This document shows positions 26,427 through 34,814 of a stretch of DNA of 64,000 nucleotides, in pieces. The translations under genes and the position numbers were made by a program. The DNA comes from Nocardia rhizosphaerihabitans. GTDB taxonomy: Bacteria > Actinomycetota > Actinomycetes > Mycobacteriales > Mycobacteriaceae. The stretch lies in assembly GCF_014646295.1 (NCBI RefSeq), contig NZ_BMNE01000009.1:1-64000 (forward strand), given 5' to 3'. Every line of letters starts with the position of its first letter. Position 1 is the stretch's first letter. The notes beneath the pieces are model-generated. The model was not told where the DNA came from. It worked only from the letters and a program-made list of their open reading frames with translations, and ran no database searches.

Positions 26427-27143
26427 TCAGCCGATCGGAGAAGCCAAGGGCCGCAACGACTCGGCGGTTGCCGGGATCAGCGGCGCGCGCGGCATCGCGG
26501 CGCGGGCGGCCAGCTGCTCGGTGATGCGCAGCCGCACCCCCGGCCATTCGTCCTGCAGGATCGAATAGAACGCGGTGTCGCGCACCGCGCCGTCGAGGCC
26601 ACGCGAATGTGCCCGGCGCACACCGTCGCTCACCGCCCCGAGCCGTTCGATCGCGGCACGCGACCGCAGGTTGCGGGCGTCGGCGCGCAAGGTCACCCGG
26701 CGCACACCCCAGCCGTCGAAGGCGTGGGTGAGCATGAGCAGCTTGGCTTCGAGATTCACCAGGCCGCCGCGGACCGCGGGCGTCAACCAGGTGTTGCCGA
26801 TCTCCACCGCGTCGGGGATCGCCCCGCCGGGCAGGACGGTGACGGGTTCGGCCGACAGCGGCCAGCTCAGTGGACCCTGCCAGTAGTCGAGCCGGGTGAA
26901 TCTGGTAGCCCCGACCACGCACTCCTCGTCGACGGTGACGATCGCGAAGGCCAGGACGGTGCCTGCCAGCTGCGCGGCCTCGGCCTGGAAGACGTAGGTG
27001 CGCGCCTCCTGCTCACCGTGCGGGACGATGGTGAACCCGGCAGGTCCGAGCGCCGCGGCAGCCGCGACCAGGCCGGGAACATGGTGGGGTGCAAGGGGTT
27101 CCAGCCGTACGATGCGGCCGTGGAGGATAACGGGTGCGGGCAT
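26427..27143 (-). CDS. GNAT-family N-acetyltransferase (RimJ/RimL type)
   Basis: This 238-residue protein begins MPAPVILHGRIVRLEPLAPH, a usual GNAT_3-type opening. The acceptor part contains VVGATRFTRLDYWQ. The acetyl-CoA region around NTWLTPAVRGGLVNLEAKLL and DARNLRSRAAIERLGAVSDG carries the N-x-x-S-x-x-x-I-x-x-L-G pattern of ribosomal-protein acetyltransferase relatives. The ATG is chosen because it matches the family start; 34 further codons upstream are open but unlike the family. The C-terminal 40 residues are an extension. It is convergent with the epoxide hydrolase gene. Confidence 0.87.
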   Translation of the reverse strand: MPAPVILHGRIVRLEPLAPHHVPGLVAAAAALGPAGFTIVPHGEQEARTYVFQAEAAQLAGTVLAFAIVTVDEECVVGATRFTRLDYWQGPLSWPLSAEPVTVLPGGAIPDAVEIGNTWLTPAVRGGLVNLEAKLLMLTHAFDGWGVRRVTLRADARNLRSRAAIERLGAVSDGVRRAHSRGLDGAVRDTAFYSILQDEWPGVRLRITEQLAARAAMPRAPLIPATAESLRPLASPIG

Positions 27144-27355
27144 GGTGACCGGCGTCCTTCGTCTGATGGGGTCGCCGGAAACACGAGGCGTGGATCTCAC
27201 GCGGCACGTGATTGCGGCGAAGCGACACGAACGATCCAGCAGCATCGAAAAAAACTAGATCGAGACGATAGCCGACCGTGTCGCGTTCACCCGTACGAAC
27301 AGACGAGATGTCGTCGCCGGAAATTTGCCGATATTTGCGAGTCGGACGAACCGCC

Positions 27356-28180
27356 CTACCGCTTGTCGGCGATGGCCGCCACGATGAGTTCCTCCCACAC
27401 CGACAGCGTGCGGGCGGGCGAGACGAGCTGCGGTTTCCCGTCGCCGCCCGGCTCGTCCTGGCGCCACAGCGCGGCCGCGATCACGCCCGGTTCCTGCAGT
27501 TGCAGGTCGCCGAACAGGTCGGCGATCTCGTCGTCGGTGCGCCAGCGGCCGCGGCCGAAGGTGGACTGCAGCTTCGCCTCGGCCGCGACGGTCTCGGTGT
27601 TGTGCCCGGACCGGAAGTGGGTGATGAACACGCTGCTACCGACCGGGATCTGATCGGTCCAGTATTCGACGACCGCCCGCGGGTCCTCGTCGTCGTTGAG
27701 GTGATGCAGGATGGCGCTGAAGATCAAGGCGACCGGCTTGTCGAAGTCGATGAGCCGGTTCACCACTTCGTCGGCGCGGATGCCCGCGGAATCGCGCACA
27801 TCGGCCTGCACGACGGTGGTGTTGTCGTTGGTCGCCAGCAGCGCGCGGCCGTGCGCGAGCACGATCGGGTCGTTGTCGATGTAGACGACGCGGGCGTCGG
27901 GATTGATCCGCTGTGCGACCTGGTGCACGTTGTCGGCGGTGGGCAGGCCGCTGCCGAAGTCGAGGAACTGGGTCAGCCCGGCCTCGGCCATCTCGCGCAC
28001 CGCGCGGGTGAGGGCTTGCCGGTTGGTGGTCGCGATCGCCACGGATCCGGGCAGATTCTGCTTGAAGTGGTCGCCGACCGCGCGGTCGACCTCGTAGTTG
28101 TCCTTGCCGCCGAGTAGATAGTCGTAGACCCTGGCGATGCTCGGACTGGACTGGTCGATCACCTTCGCGCTGTCGCTCAT
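27356..28180 (-). CDS. SAM-dependent methyltransferase, PF04672 (Methyltransf_19) type
   Basis: This 274-residue protein opens with the hallmark PSIARVYDYLLGGKDNYEVD of a methyltransferase family widespread and often multi-copy in Streptomyces, Nocardia and relatives. The SAM-binding strand is FLDFGSGLPTADNVHQVAQ (near residue 80), with the acidic residue in VVYIDNDPIV (near 110) and VVQADVRD. IFSAILHHL occupies the catalytic position. Substrates are unknown for nearly all members. The ATG is preceded by a G-rich sequence. It is transcribed away from the long intergenic region to its right. Confidence 0.9.
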   Translation of the reverse strand: MSDSAKVIDQSSPSIARVYDYLLGGKDNYEVDRAVGDHFKQNLPGSVAIATTNRQALTRAVREMAEAGLTQFLDFGSGLPTADNVHQVAQRINPDARVVYIDNDPIVLAHGRALLATNDNTTVVQADVRDSAGIRADEVVNRLIDFDKPVALIFSAILHHLNDDEDPRAVVEYWTDQIPVGSSVFITHFRSGHNTETVAAEAKLQSTFGRGRWRTDDEIADLFGDLQLQEPGVIAAALWRQDEPGGDGKPQLVSPARTLSVWEELIVAAIADKR

Positions 28181-28750
28181 CGTTCGACGCCCCCTCACAC
28201 AGTGCTGGTGTTGTGCCGCCGCCCATCGTAGGAGAACTCCGGGGTGTCAGCTTGGTTTCACAGTCGGTGATACCCGAAAACCGTTTCGGGCGTGTGGGTT
28301 CCGCTGTGTGTGGGGCGCTGCTGGCGGTTCGCCGAGGTTACGCTGTCGTGTCGAGGTTCCGGGTAGGTTGCGGTCCGCCGCTGTGCGTTGTCGCACGTCA
28401 GGGGGCGTAACGGTTCGATAAATAACATCGCTGTGCGTCTGTTGACCAAATGTCCAGTTGCGCAGCGATTCCGCCAGTTCCGCGGGGTGTTTGCCGGAAA
28501 TGTAACGTGCGTTATCGCTTCGTGTCGCACGGGTGTTCGATGTGACGCAGATCACACTGCCTGTCATTCGGCGACCCGAACTGGCACGCTCGTAATTGCT
28601 GAACGTTAACCGTTTGTGATCAACGGACAGGGTCGTCGGGGACCTTCCGTCACAAACGCCCCGCCTGTCCGTTTCGGCGCGACCGGCCTCGAAAGATCCC
28701 CTGCGGATCACCAACCGGCCGTGTCGGGACGGCCGCCCGGAAGGGACCTC
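28181..28750. other. 570-bp intergenic region, AT-richer than its surroundings
   Basis: This divergent gap separates the methyltransferase gene from the small membrane protein gene. Its composition is visibly less GC-rich, especially at 28400-28620. It holds a CRP-type palindrome (28541-28556) and smaller repeats such as TAACG-TG-CGTTA (28503-28514). I found no convincing coding frame, tRNA or stable RNA. It may hold long 5' leaders or a small RNA, which cannot be judged by eye. Confidence 0.5.
28541..28556. promoter_or_regulatory. CRP/GlxR-type binding site
   Basis: TGTGACGCAGATCACA is a perfect TGTGA-N6-TCACA site, the consensus recognised by mycobacterial CRP and corynebacterial GlxR. It is 195 bases upstream of the small membrane protein gene and 361 bases from the methyltransferase start, so its target is unclear. 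Random occurrence of a perfect 10-base consensus in intergenic DNA is uncommon but possible. Confidence 0.65.
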
Positions 28751-29047
28751 ATGGTTATGAGCGGCATCTACTTCGAATCGAACAGCAATCTGTCAGTTAC
28801 CGGCCGAGATCGTCGCGTCACCGCGACTCCCGCCGTCGAATCGTCCATCGCCCCGCTGGCGATGCCCGGGCTGATCATCGGCCTCGTCCTGGTCGGTCTC
28901 GGCGTCGTCGCGCTGCTGCGGCTGGGAGACTGGGCGGGCAGTTACGGTCCCGTCCTGGTCCTGCTGGCGTATGTCTTCTACATGGCGGCCGCCGTGCGGC
29001 TGGTGCTGTGGGGCGCGGTCACCGTTCGATCGTTGCACCGTCGATAG
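28751..29047 (+). CDS. Small membrane protein of unknown function
   Basis: This 98-residue protein starts ATG GTT ATG, with AAGGGA upstream. It has two transmembrane helices: LAMPGLIIGLVLVGLGVVAL (about residues 35-55) and VLVLLAYVFYMAAAVRLVLW (about 67-87). It ends in a basic tail (RSLHRR). Nothing identifies a function. A CRP-type site lies upstream. Confidence 0.65.
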   Translation: MVMSGIYFESNSNLSVTGRDRRVTATPAVESSIAPLAMPGLIIGLVLVGLGVVALLRLGDWAGSYGPVLVLLAYVFYMAAAVRLVLWGAVTVRSLHRR

Positions 29048-29058
29048 ATTCCGTCCGC

Positions 29059-29541
29059 TCAGCCGTCGTGCAGGATCTGCGCGGCGGCTTTCAGGCTGTC
29101 GGCCGACCCCACGACGATGAGCACATCGCCTGCCGTGAACACGAATTCCGGCCCGGGTGAGGCGAGGGCCGCGCCGGATCGTATGACCGCGACGATCGAG
29201 GCCTTGGTGCGGGTGCGCAGCCGGGTGTCGCCGAGCGTGCGGCAGTCGTAGGGCGAGTGCGCCGCGATCGGGAACTGGCCGGTGCTGACCCCGTCGAACT
29301 CGCGATGCTCGGCCTCGAGCTGGGCGACCACCTGCGGTGCGCCGAGCAGGCTGGCCAGTGCCGACGCCTCGGTGCTCGACAGGGCGATCTGATCGCTGGC
29401 ATCGGGATTGCCCGGCCTGCCGACGATCAGATCGATCGAGCCGTCGCGGTGCTCGACGACACCGATGCGCCTGCCGCCCTTGCGCACCGGGAAATCCTTG
29501 CGAACGCCGATCCCGGGCAGGGGCGTTACCTCGATCTGCAC
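29059..29541 (-). CDS. TrkA-C domain protein (KhtT/Rv3237c type)
   Basis: This 160-residue protein resembles Rv3237c and KhtT, regulatory subunits of CPA2 cation/proton antiporters. It opens with an EVTPLPGIGVRKDF strand pair. The C-terminal RCK-C/TrkA-C domain, about residues 75-157, contains TLGDTRLRTRTKASIVAV and the closing LIVVGSADSLKAAAQIL. TrkA-C domains bind nucleotide or ion ligands that gate transport. The usual antiporter partner gene is not adjacent; an SDR gene lies upstream. A GTG seven codons inside the open frame is preferred, because it gives the family N-terminus and has GGGAAG before it. Confidence 0.82.
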   Translation of the reverse strand: MQIEVTPLPGIGVRKDFPVRKGGRRIGVVEHRDGSIDLIVGRPGNPDASDQIALSSTEASALASLLGAPQVVAQLEAEHREFDGVSTGQFPIAAHSPYDCRTLGDTRLRTRTKASIVAVIRSGAALASPGPEFVFTAGDVLIVVGSADSLKAAAQILHDG

Positions 29542-29600
29542 CTTCCCAGGGTATCCGGACAAAACGGACGCGGTCTGGTCACAGTTGGGCAGCCGTCAGG

Positions 29601-30440
29601 TCAGGCCTGCGGCGGGTCGACGAAGATGTCGTACTCGAGCTCGCCCGACCCGCCGTAGCCGGACAGATCGGTGACGCCCTCGGCCGCGAGGACATCGACA
29701 TCGAGGAAGGTGTTGCCGGTCGTCGTGCGGGCGTCGCGGCCCAGGATGGCGACCGCGGCGTCGGCCACGATCTGCGGGGTGCGGGCCTTGGCGATGGCAT
29801 CGTCGCCGCCGAGCAGGTTCTGCACCGCGGCGGTCGCGATCAGCGTCTGCGGCCACAGGCAGTTCGCGGCGACGCCGTGCTCGGCGTATTCGGCGGCCCA
29901 GCCCAGCGTGAGCAGCGACATCCCGTACTTGGCCACCATGTAGGCGGGGTGCTCGCCGAGCCAGCGCGGAGCCAGGTTCAGTGGCGGCGACAGGCTCAGG
30001 ATGTGCGCGTTCACGCTGCGGCGCAGGTGCGGCAGGCAGGCGCTGGAGAGCAGGTAGGTGCCGCGGATCTGGATCTGCTGCATCAGATCGAAGCGCTTGA
30101 TCGGCAGTTCCTCGGTCGGGGCCAGTGCGATCGCCGAGGCGTTGTTGACGCAGTAGTCGATGCCGCCGAACCGCTCCACCGTCTGGGCGACGGCGTTCGC
30201 CACCGAAGCCTCGTCGCGGACATCGCCGACGACGGCCAGCGCCTGACCGCCCGCCTCTTCGATCTCGGCGGCCGCGGTGTGGATGGTGCCGGGCAGGCGG
30301 GGATCGGGCACGTCGGTCTTGGCCAGCAGCGCGATATTGGCGCCCTGGCGCGCTGCGGCGACCGCGATGGCCAGGCCGATGCCGCGGCTGCCGCCGGACA
30401 TGATCATCGTGCGCCCGGCCAGCGGGAAGGTGGCGGTCAT
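29601..30440 (-). CDS. Short-chain dehydrogenase (HSDL2-like)
   Basis: This 279-residue classical SDR has the cofactor motif SGGSRGIGLAIA (residues 15-26), NNASAIAL near 102 and the catalytic AYMVAKYG near 177. The insertion DPRLPGTIHTAAAEIE and the SLSPPLNL segment are typical of the HSDL2-like subgroup. Catalytic Ser is in ILSLSPP. It starts at ATG with AAGGAG seven bases upstream. It is divergent from a PaaX-like regulator that may control it. The substrate is unknown; relatives are linked to lipid metabolism. Confidence 0.9.
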   Translation of the reverse strand: MTATFPLAGRTMIMSGGSRGIGLAIAVAAARQGANIALLAKTDVPDPRLPGTIHTAAAEIEEAGGQALAVVGDVRDEASVANAVAQTVERFGGIDYCVNNASAIALAPTEELPIKRFDLMQQIQIRGTYLLSSACLPHLRRSVNAHILSLSPPLNLAPRWLGEHPAYMVAKYGMSLLTLGWAAEYAEHGVAANCLWPQTLIATAAVQNLLGGDDAIAKARTPQIVADAAVAILGRDARTTTGNTFLDVDVLAAEGVTDLSGYGGSGELEYDIFVDPPQA

Positions 30441-30488
30441 GGGGGAGCTCCTTGTCGTCGACGACGCCGGCGAGGCGGCTGGTGCCCG

Positions 30489-30498
30489 GTAACGTTAC
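30489..30498. promoter_or_regulatory. Short palindrome in the SDR/PaaX divergent promoter
   Basis: GTAACGTTAC is a perfect 10-bp palindrome in the 104-bp gap between the SDR gene and the PaaX-like gene. It is placed where an operator is expected, but its short length makes it only suggestive. Confidence 0.35.
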
Positions 30499-30544
30499 AG
30501 ATAACAAACGGTCGTGGCAATAGTGAAATATGTAGACTCGACCC

Positions 30545-31282
30545 GTGCAACACCCTGTGACCGGCTCCGATACCGATGTCCGTCCGGTGTCGGCCCGCTC
30601 CGCGCTTGTTCGCATCCTCATCGCGGCCGATTCCCCGACGATGACTTCGCGGGAGATCTGCGCCGCCACCACCGCCGTCGGCTACCCGGAGGCGACCGTT
30701 CGCGTCGCCGTCTCCCGGATGGTCGCCGCCGGCGATCTGCTGCGCGAGAACCGCGCCTACACCCTCACCCCGGCACTGCGCGCCCGGCGCACCGAACTCG
30801 CCGCGCCGCCGACCCGCCCGTGGACCGGCGACTGGGAACAGGTCGTCGTCACCGCCACCGGCCGCCCGCCCGCCGACCGCGCCGCCCTGCGCGCGACCCT
30901 GCTGTCGCTGCGCCTGGCCGAACTCCGTGAGGGCGTCTGGATGCGCCCGGCCAACCTCGACCGCGCCTGGCCCGCCGCCCTCGACGACACCACCTTCCGG
31001 CTGCACACCCGGCCCGTCGACGATCCCGCGCTCCTCGCTGCCCGCCTCTGGTCGCTGCCCGCCTGGTCCGCCCGCGGCCACGCGCTGCTGGCGGCCATCG
31101 AAACTCCGGACCCCACAGCCAGATTCGCCGCCGTCTGCGCGGGTTTGGATCACCTGACGACCGATCCTGTCCTGCCCGGCGAACTTCAGCCCGACGATTG
31201 GCCGGTCGCCCGGCTGCGCACCGTCACCTCGGACTATCTCGAATGGTTCGCCGCGCTCGGCGCGGAATCCGCTGCGCCCTAG
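30545..31282 (+). CDS. PaaX-family transcriptional regulator
   Basis: This 245-residue protein has the N-terminal winged-helix arrangement of PaaX: SALVRILIAADSPTMTSREI followed by GYPEATVRVAVSRMVAAGDL (about residues 19-70). The central domain begins WTGDWEQVVV, the diagnostic PaaX segment, and the C-terminal domain ends in WFAALG. PaaX represses phenylacetyl-CoA catabolism in E. coli; actinobacterial relatives control other acyl-CoA pathways. The GTG start is divergent from the SDR gene. No paa genes are in the window. Confidence 0.85.
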   Translation: MQHPVTGSDTDVRPVSARSALVRILIAADSPTMTSREICAATTAVGYPEATVRVAVSRMVAAGDLLRENRAYTLTPALRARRTELAAPPTRPWTGDWEQVVVTATGRPPADRAALRATLLSLRLAELREGVWMRPANLDRAWPAALDDTTFRLHTRPVDDPALLAARLWSLPAWSARGHALLAAIETPDPTARFAAVCAGLDHLTTDPVLPGELQPDDWPVARLRTVTSDYLEWFAALGAESAAP

Positions 31283-31587
31283 CGGTCCCGAGTATCTCCA
31301 CATCGCCACTACCGAGTGTCGCGCCGATGGCGCGCGGGGTGACATCGACGGCGAATTCCGCGGAAAGCCCAGGCTCCAGCATGTTTTTCACGGTAGTCCT
31401 GGTGTGGTTGCGAGGCAGATGAGGTTGTCGCGTCTACCATGGACCCTGCCGTGCGACGTGGCGGCGCCGCATGGTGCATGGGGAAGGGCCCGCCCCGAGA
31501 GTTTCGGGGCGGGCCGCACCAGCGCCGGATCGACCGCGTCCAGGCCGTTTTCGGTTGCCGCGCACCAAGGCTCGACTGATGCGCGCG
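31283..31587. other. Intergenic region between PaaX-like and XRE-TetR genes
   Basis: These 305 bases lie between two converging stops. Apart from the terminator hairpin at 31487-31515 I see no gene. Short frames here lack ribosome sites and resemble no family. Confidence 0.5.
31487..31515 (-). terminator. Hairpin terminator downstream of the XRE-TetR gene
   Basis: A perfect 12-bp stem (GGCCCGCCCCGA / TCGGGGCGGGCC) with a five-base loop lies 73 bases after the stop of the minus-strand regulator gene. It could also end rightward transcription from the PaaX-like gene. Confidence 0.8.
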
Positions 31588-32457
31588 TTACCGGCGGATG
31601 CCCAACAACCCGAGCGCGAAGTCGGCGTACTCGGTGGCGATCTGTTCGGGCGTGGCCGGACCATCCAGGCGGAACCACTGCGGCAGAGCGGTGCACATTG
31701 TCGAGATCGCGCGCCCCGCGGCCCTCGCGTGTGCTGTGCTGAGGTTCTCCTCGGTGAGCGCGGTGTCGATGTCTTCGTCGAGGAGATATTGGATCTCGTT
31801 GCGGGACGCGGTGATCCGGCGGCGATTGTCGGGGTTCAGGCTGCGCATCTCGCTGGCGCCGATGAACGCGAGTTCGCGGCGGTGGGTATGGAACAGGGCG
31901 AGTGCTTCGACGACCCGGGTCACCCGGTCGCGCCCGGTGCTCGCCTCTTCTCGGGCCGCGCCGACCCGCCGGTGCAGCTCGTCCATGGTCAGATCGAGCG
32001 CCCGCACGAGCAGGTCCTGTTTGTCGCGGTAGTGGTGGTAGACGCCCGGCACGCTCATGCCTGCTCGCTGCGCGATCGACCGCATCGTGGCGCCGTGGTA
32101 CCCGGTTTCGACGAAGGAGTCGATGGCGGCGGCGAGGACGGGATCGATATCCAGCGGCGGGAACTCGCGCCAGGCCGGGGCCGTCTCGTGCCCCGGATCG
32201 GTCGCGGCGCGCTGTCGGGGTACCGGCGTTCGGGTCGGCTGCTCGTCGATGAGCCACTGCGCCGTGGTGCCGAGTTCGGCTGCCAGCAGGTGGAGCCGGG
32301 GGACCGAGACACCCGTCTTGCCGGTCTCGATGGCGCTGAGGGTGGCCGGGCTGACATCGATGCGGCGCGCGGTCTCCCGCAACGACAAACCCGCCGCGGT
32401 CCTGGCCTGTCGCAGCCGTGCGCCGAGGGCGGTGGGTGCGCCCTCGGGTGTTTTCAT
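31588..32457 (-). CDS. XRE-TetR fusion regulator
   Basis: This 289-residue protein joins two DNA-binding modules. Residues about 10-65 are an XRE/Cro-type helix-turn-helix (LRQARTAAGLSLRETARRID and SPATLSAIETGKTGVSVPRL). After a Pro/Arg-rich linker, residues about 100-150 are a TetR-type helix-turn-helix (ATMRSIAQRAGMSVPGVYHH, then YRDKQDLLVRAL). A TetR C-terminal ligand domain follows. The frame is continuous, and ATG at 32457 gives a clean start. It is divergent from an acyl-CoA dehydrogenase operon that it probably regulates. Such two-headed regulators occur in actinobacteria but are rare. The open frame continues upstream into the shadow of the next gene and is ignored. Confidence 0.9.
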   Translation of the reverse strand: MKTPEGAPTALGARLRQARTAAGLSLRETARRIDVSPATLSAIETGKTGVSVPRLHLLAAELGTTAQWLIDEQPTRTPVPRQRAATDPGHETAPAWREFPPLDIDPVLAAAIDSFVETGYHGATMRSIAQRAGMSVPGVYHHYRDKQDLLVRALDLTMDELHRRVGAAREEASTGRDRVTRVVEALALFHTHRRELAFIGASEMRSLNPDNRRRITASRNEIQYLLDEDIDTALTEENLSTAHARAAGRAISTMCTALPQWFRLDGPATPEQIATEYADFALGLLGIRR

Positions 32458-32460
32458 AGT

Positions 32461-32477
32461 GTTCAGAATAGCTGAAC
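32461..32477. promoter_or_regulatory. Inverted repeat at the XRE-TetR start, probable operator
   Basis: GTTCAG-AATAG-CTGAAC lies four bases upstream of the regulator's start codon, where binding would block its own expression. Two more symmetric elements occur in the same 129-bp divergent gap: CTGAC-GT-GTCAG (32517-32528) and the perfect palindrome CGAACGTTCG (32552-32561). Different elements may serve the two DNA-binding heads. Confidence 0.5.
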
Positions 32478-32586
32478 GATCCTCGATGGGAAACTCTGGC
32501 AATTGACAGCTTTTACCTGACGTGTCAGTGTCGTGGGTGTTCAGTGCCGAGCGAACGTTCGGCAAGTCGAGTCGAGGAGTTGGCCC

Positions 32587-33795
32587 GTGGCGATCGACCT
32601 GTCCCAGCCGCCCGAGGTGCAGCGCCTGGCCGAGTGCACCCGCGCCTTCATTCGCGACCGGGTCATCCCGCTCGACGACGCCGACGACGGCGACATCACC
32701 GCCGCGGGCGGCGACGCACTCCGCGCCGATCTGCAGCGGGAAGCGCGCGAGGCCGGTGTGTTCGCACCCCACGCGCCGGTCGAATACGGCGGGCACGGCC
32801 TGGGGATGTCGGACCGAGCCCCGATCTTCGAGGAGGCGGGCTACTCCCTGTTCGGCCCGACGGCGCTGAACATCGCCGCGCCGGACGAGGGCAATGTGCA
32901 CATGCTCGCCCACATCGCCGACCCCGAGCAGAAGGAACAGTTCCTCGCGCCACTCGCGCGCGGTGACGTGCGCTCGGCCTTCGCGATGACCGAACCGGCG
33001 CCCGGCGCAGGCTCGGACCCCTCGGCGCTGACCACCCGCGCGGTGCGCGCCGAGGGCGGCTGGCGGATCAACGGCCACAAGTGGTTCATCACCGGCGCCG
33101 ACGGTGCCGGCTTCTTCATCATCATGGCCCGCACCTCCGGCGAGCCCGGTGACCGCGGCGGCGCGACCATGTTCCTCGCCCCCGCCGACACTCCCGGAGT
33201 CCGGGTGGGCAGGCATATCGACACCCTGGACCGGTCGATGCTCGGCGGTCACTGCGAGGTGTTCTTCGAGGACCTGCTGGTCCCGGATTCGGCGGTGCTC
33301 GGAGCGGTCGACCGCGGGTTCGAATACGCCCAGGTGCGACTGGGCCCCGCCCGCATGACGCATGTGATGCGCTGGCTCGGCGCGGCCCGCCGCGGCCACG
33401 ACGTGGCGGTGTCGCGGGTCGCCGAGCGACGTGGATTCGGTTCGCGGCTGGGCGATCTCGGCATGATCCAGCAGATGATCGCCGACAACGAGATCGATAT
33501 CGCCGCCACCCGCGCGCTGCTGACCCGCGCCTGCTGGGAACTCGACCGTGGCGAGCCGGCGGCGAACGCCACCTCGATCGCGAAAACCTATGCCGCCGAG
33601 GCGATCTTCCGGATCATCGACCGCAGCATGCAGATGTGCGGCGGCCTCGGCGTCTCCGCCGACCTGCCGCTGGCCCGGCTGTCCCGCGAGGTCCGTCCGT
33701 TCCGGATCTACGACGGTCCGTCCGAAGTGCATCGCTGGGCCATCGCCAAACGCGCGGTGAGTGCGGCCAAGCGTGCACAGCAGGGTGCCGAATGA
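32587..33795 (+). CDS. Acyl-CoA dehydrogenase
   Basis: This 402-residue flavoprotein has the FAD-binding segment FAMTEPAPGAGSDPSALTT near residue 135 and WRINGHKWFITGADGAGF near 160. The C-terminal helical domain ends with MQMCGGLGVSADLPLARLSR and RPFRIYDGPSEVHRWAIAKR, typical of the ACAD10/11- and FadE-like group. It oxidises acyl-CoA at the alpha-beta bond; the chain specificity cannot be read. The GTG start is chosen with GAGGAG nine bases upstream. It heads an operon with an APH-like phosphotransferase and an SDR, joined by ATGA overlaps. Confidence 0.92.
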   Translation: MAIDLSQPPEVQRLAECTRAFIRDRVIPLDDADDGDITAAGGDALRADLQREAREAGVFAPHAPVEYGGHGLGMSDRAPIFEEAGYSLFGPTALNIAAPDEGNVHMLAHIADPEQKEQFLAPLARGDVRSAFAMTEPAPGAGSDPSALTTRAVRAEGGWRINGHKWFITGADGAGFFIIMARTSGEPGDRGGATMFLAPADTPGVRVGRHIDTLDRSMLGGHCEVFFEDLLVPDSAVLGAVDRGFEYAQVRLGPARMTHVMRWLGAARRGHDVAVSRVAERRGFGSRLGDLGMIQQMIADNEIDIAATRALLTRACWELDRGEPAANATSIAKTYAAEAIFRIIDRSMQMCGGLGVSADLPLARLSREVRPFRIYDGPSEVHRWAIAKRAVSAAKRAQQGAE

Positions 33796-34814
33796 GTCTG
33801 CCCGGCATGGATGTCGCTGCATTGGAACAGTTCCTGCGCGACAGCGGCGTGCCGGTGCGCGGTGCGCTGCGGGTGGAACTGATCAGCGGCGGCCGCTCGA
33901 ATCTGACCTACACGGCGGCCGACGACCACTCGACCTGGGTGGTGCGGCGTCCACCCGTCGCCGGGCTCACCCCGTCCGCGCATGACATGGCCCGCGAATT
34001 CACGGTCACCGAAGCACTTCAAGGCTCGGCGGTTCCGGTCGCGAAAACCGTCGCTTTCGATGCTCAGGGCACCGCACTCGGGGCCCCGATGACCGTCGTC
34101 GAATATGTCGACGGCCTGGTGATCCGCGATCAGGACGACCTCGCCACCCTGAGCGACGACCAGGTCGAGGCGAGCGCGGCCGAGCTGGTGCGGGTGCTGG
34201 CCCGCCTGCACGAGGTCGATCCGCAGGCGGTGGGGCTCGAGAAGTTCGGGCGACCCACCGGCTTCGTCGAACGCCAGGTGAATCTGTGGGCGTCCCAATG
34301 GGATCGGGTGAAGACCCGCGAACTCGCCGACGTCGCCGCGCTGCACGCCGCGCTGACGGAGGCGCTGCCGACCGAATCGGCCGCCTCGATCGTGCACGGC
34401 GACTTCCGCATCGACAACACGATCCTGGACGCGACCGATCCGGGCCGCGTGCGCGCCGTCGTCGACTGGGAGATGTCGACCCTTGGCGATCCCCTCACCG
34501 ATGTCGCCCTGATGTGCGTCTACCGCTCGCCGGTGTTCGACCTGGTCCTCGGCTCGTCGGCCGCGTGGACCAGCGACCGGATGCCCTCCGCCGACACCCT
34601 CGCGCAGTCCTACGCCACGGCCTCCGGCCGCGACCTCGGTGACTGGGGCTTCTACCTCGCGCTCGCCAACTTCAAACTCGGCATCATCGGCGAGGGCATC
34701 ACCCACCGGGCACGGCAGGGCTCCGACTCCGGAGCCGCGGCCGAACGCGCCGCCGAGGCCACCCCGGAGTTCATGGCCGCGGGCCTGCGCGCACTGAAAG
34801 GAACCCGGAAATGA
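33792..34814 (+). CDS. APH-type phosphotransferase (ACAD10/11 kinase-like)
   Basis: This 340-residue protein belongs to the aminoglycoside phosphotransferase/choline kinase-like fold. ISGGRSNLTYTAADDHSTWV forms the nucleotide loop. The Brenner motif is SIVHGDFRIDNTILD (near residue 198), with the catalytic Asp, and the metal-binding Asp is in VVDWEMSTLGDPLTD. In ACAD10/11 such a kinase domain is fused to an acyl-CoA dehydrogenase and phosphorylates 4-hydroxyacyl-CoAs. Here the two are adjacent genes sharing an ATGA overlap, so a similar role in hydroxy-acid breakdown is a reasonable inference. Confidence 0.9.
   Translation: MSLPGMDVAALEQFLRDSGVPVRGALRVELISGGRSNLTYTAADDHSTWVVRRPPVAGLTPSAHDMAREFTVTEALQGSAVPVAKTVAFDAQGTALGAPMTVVEYVDGLVIRDQDDLATLSDDQVEASAAELVRVLARLHEVDPQAVGLEKFGRPTGFVERQVNLWASQWDRVKTRELADVAALHAALTEALPTESAASIVHGDFRIDNTILDATDPGRVRAVVDWEMSTLGDPLTDVALMCVYRSPVFDLVLGSSAAWTSDRMPSADTLAQSYATASGRDLGDWGFYLALANFKLGIIGEGITHRARQGSDSGAAAERAAEATPEFMAAGLRALKGTRK

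Noticed and set aside
32458..33822. Upstream extension of the XRE-TetR frame across the acyl-CoA dehydrogenase gene
   Set aside because: It is antisense to a well-conserved gene, and the ATG at 32457 sits at a clear domain start.
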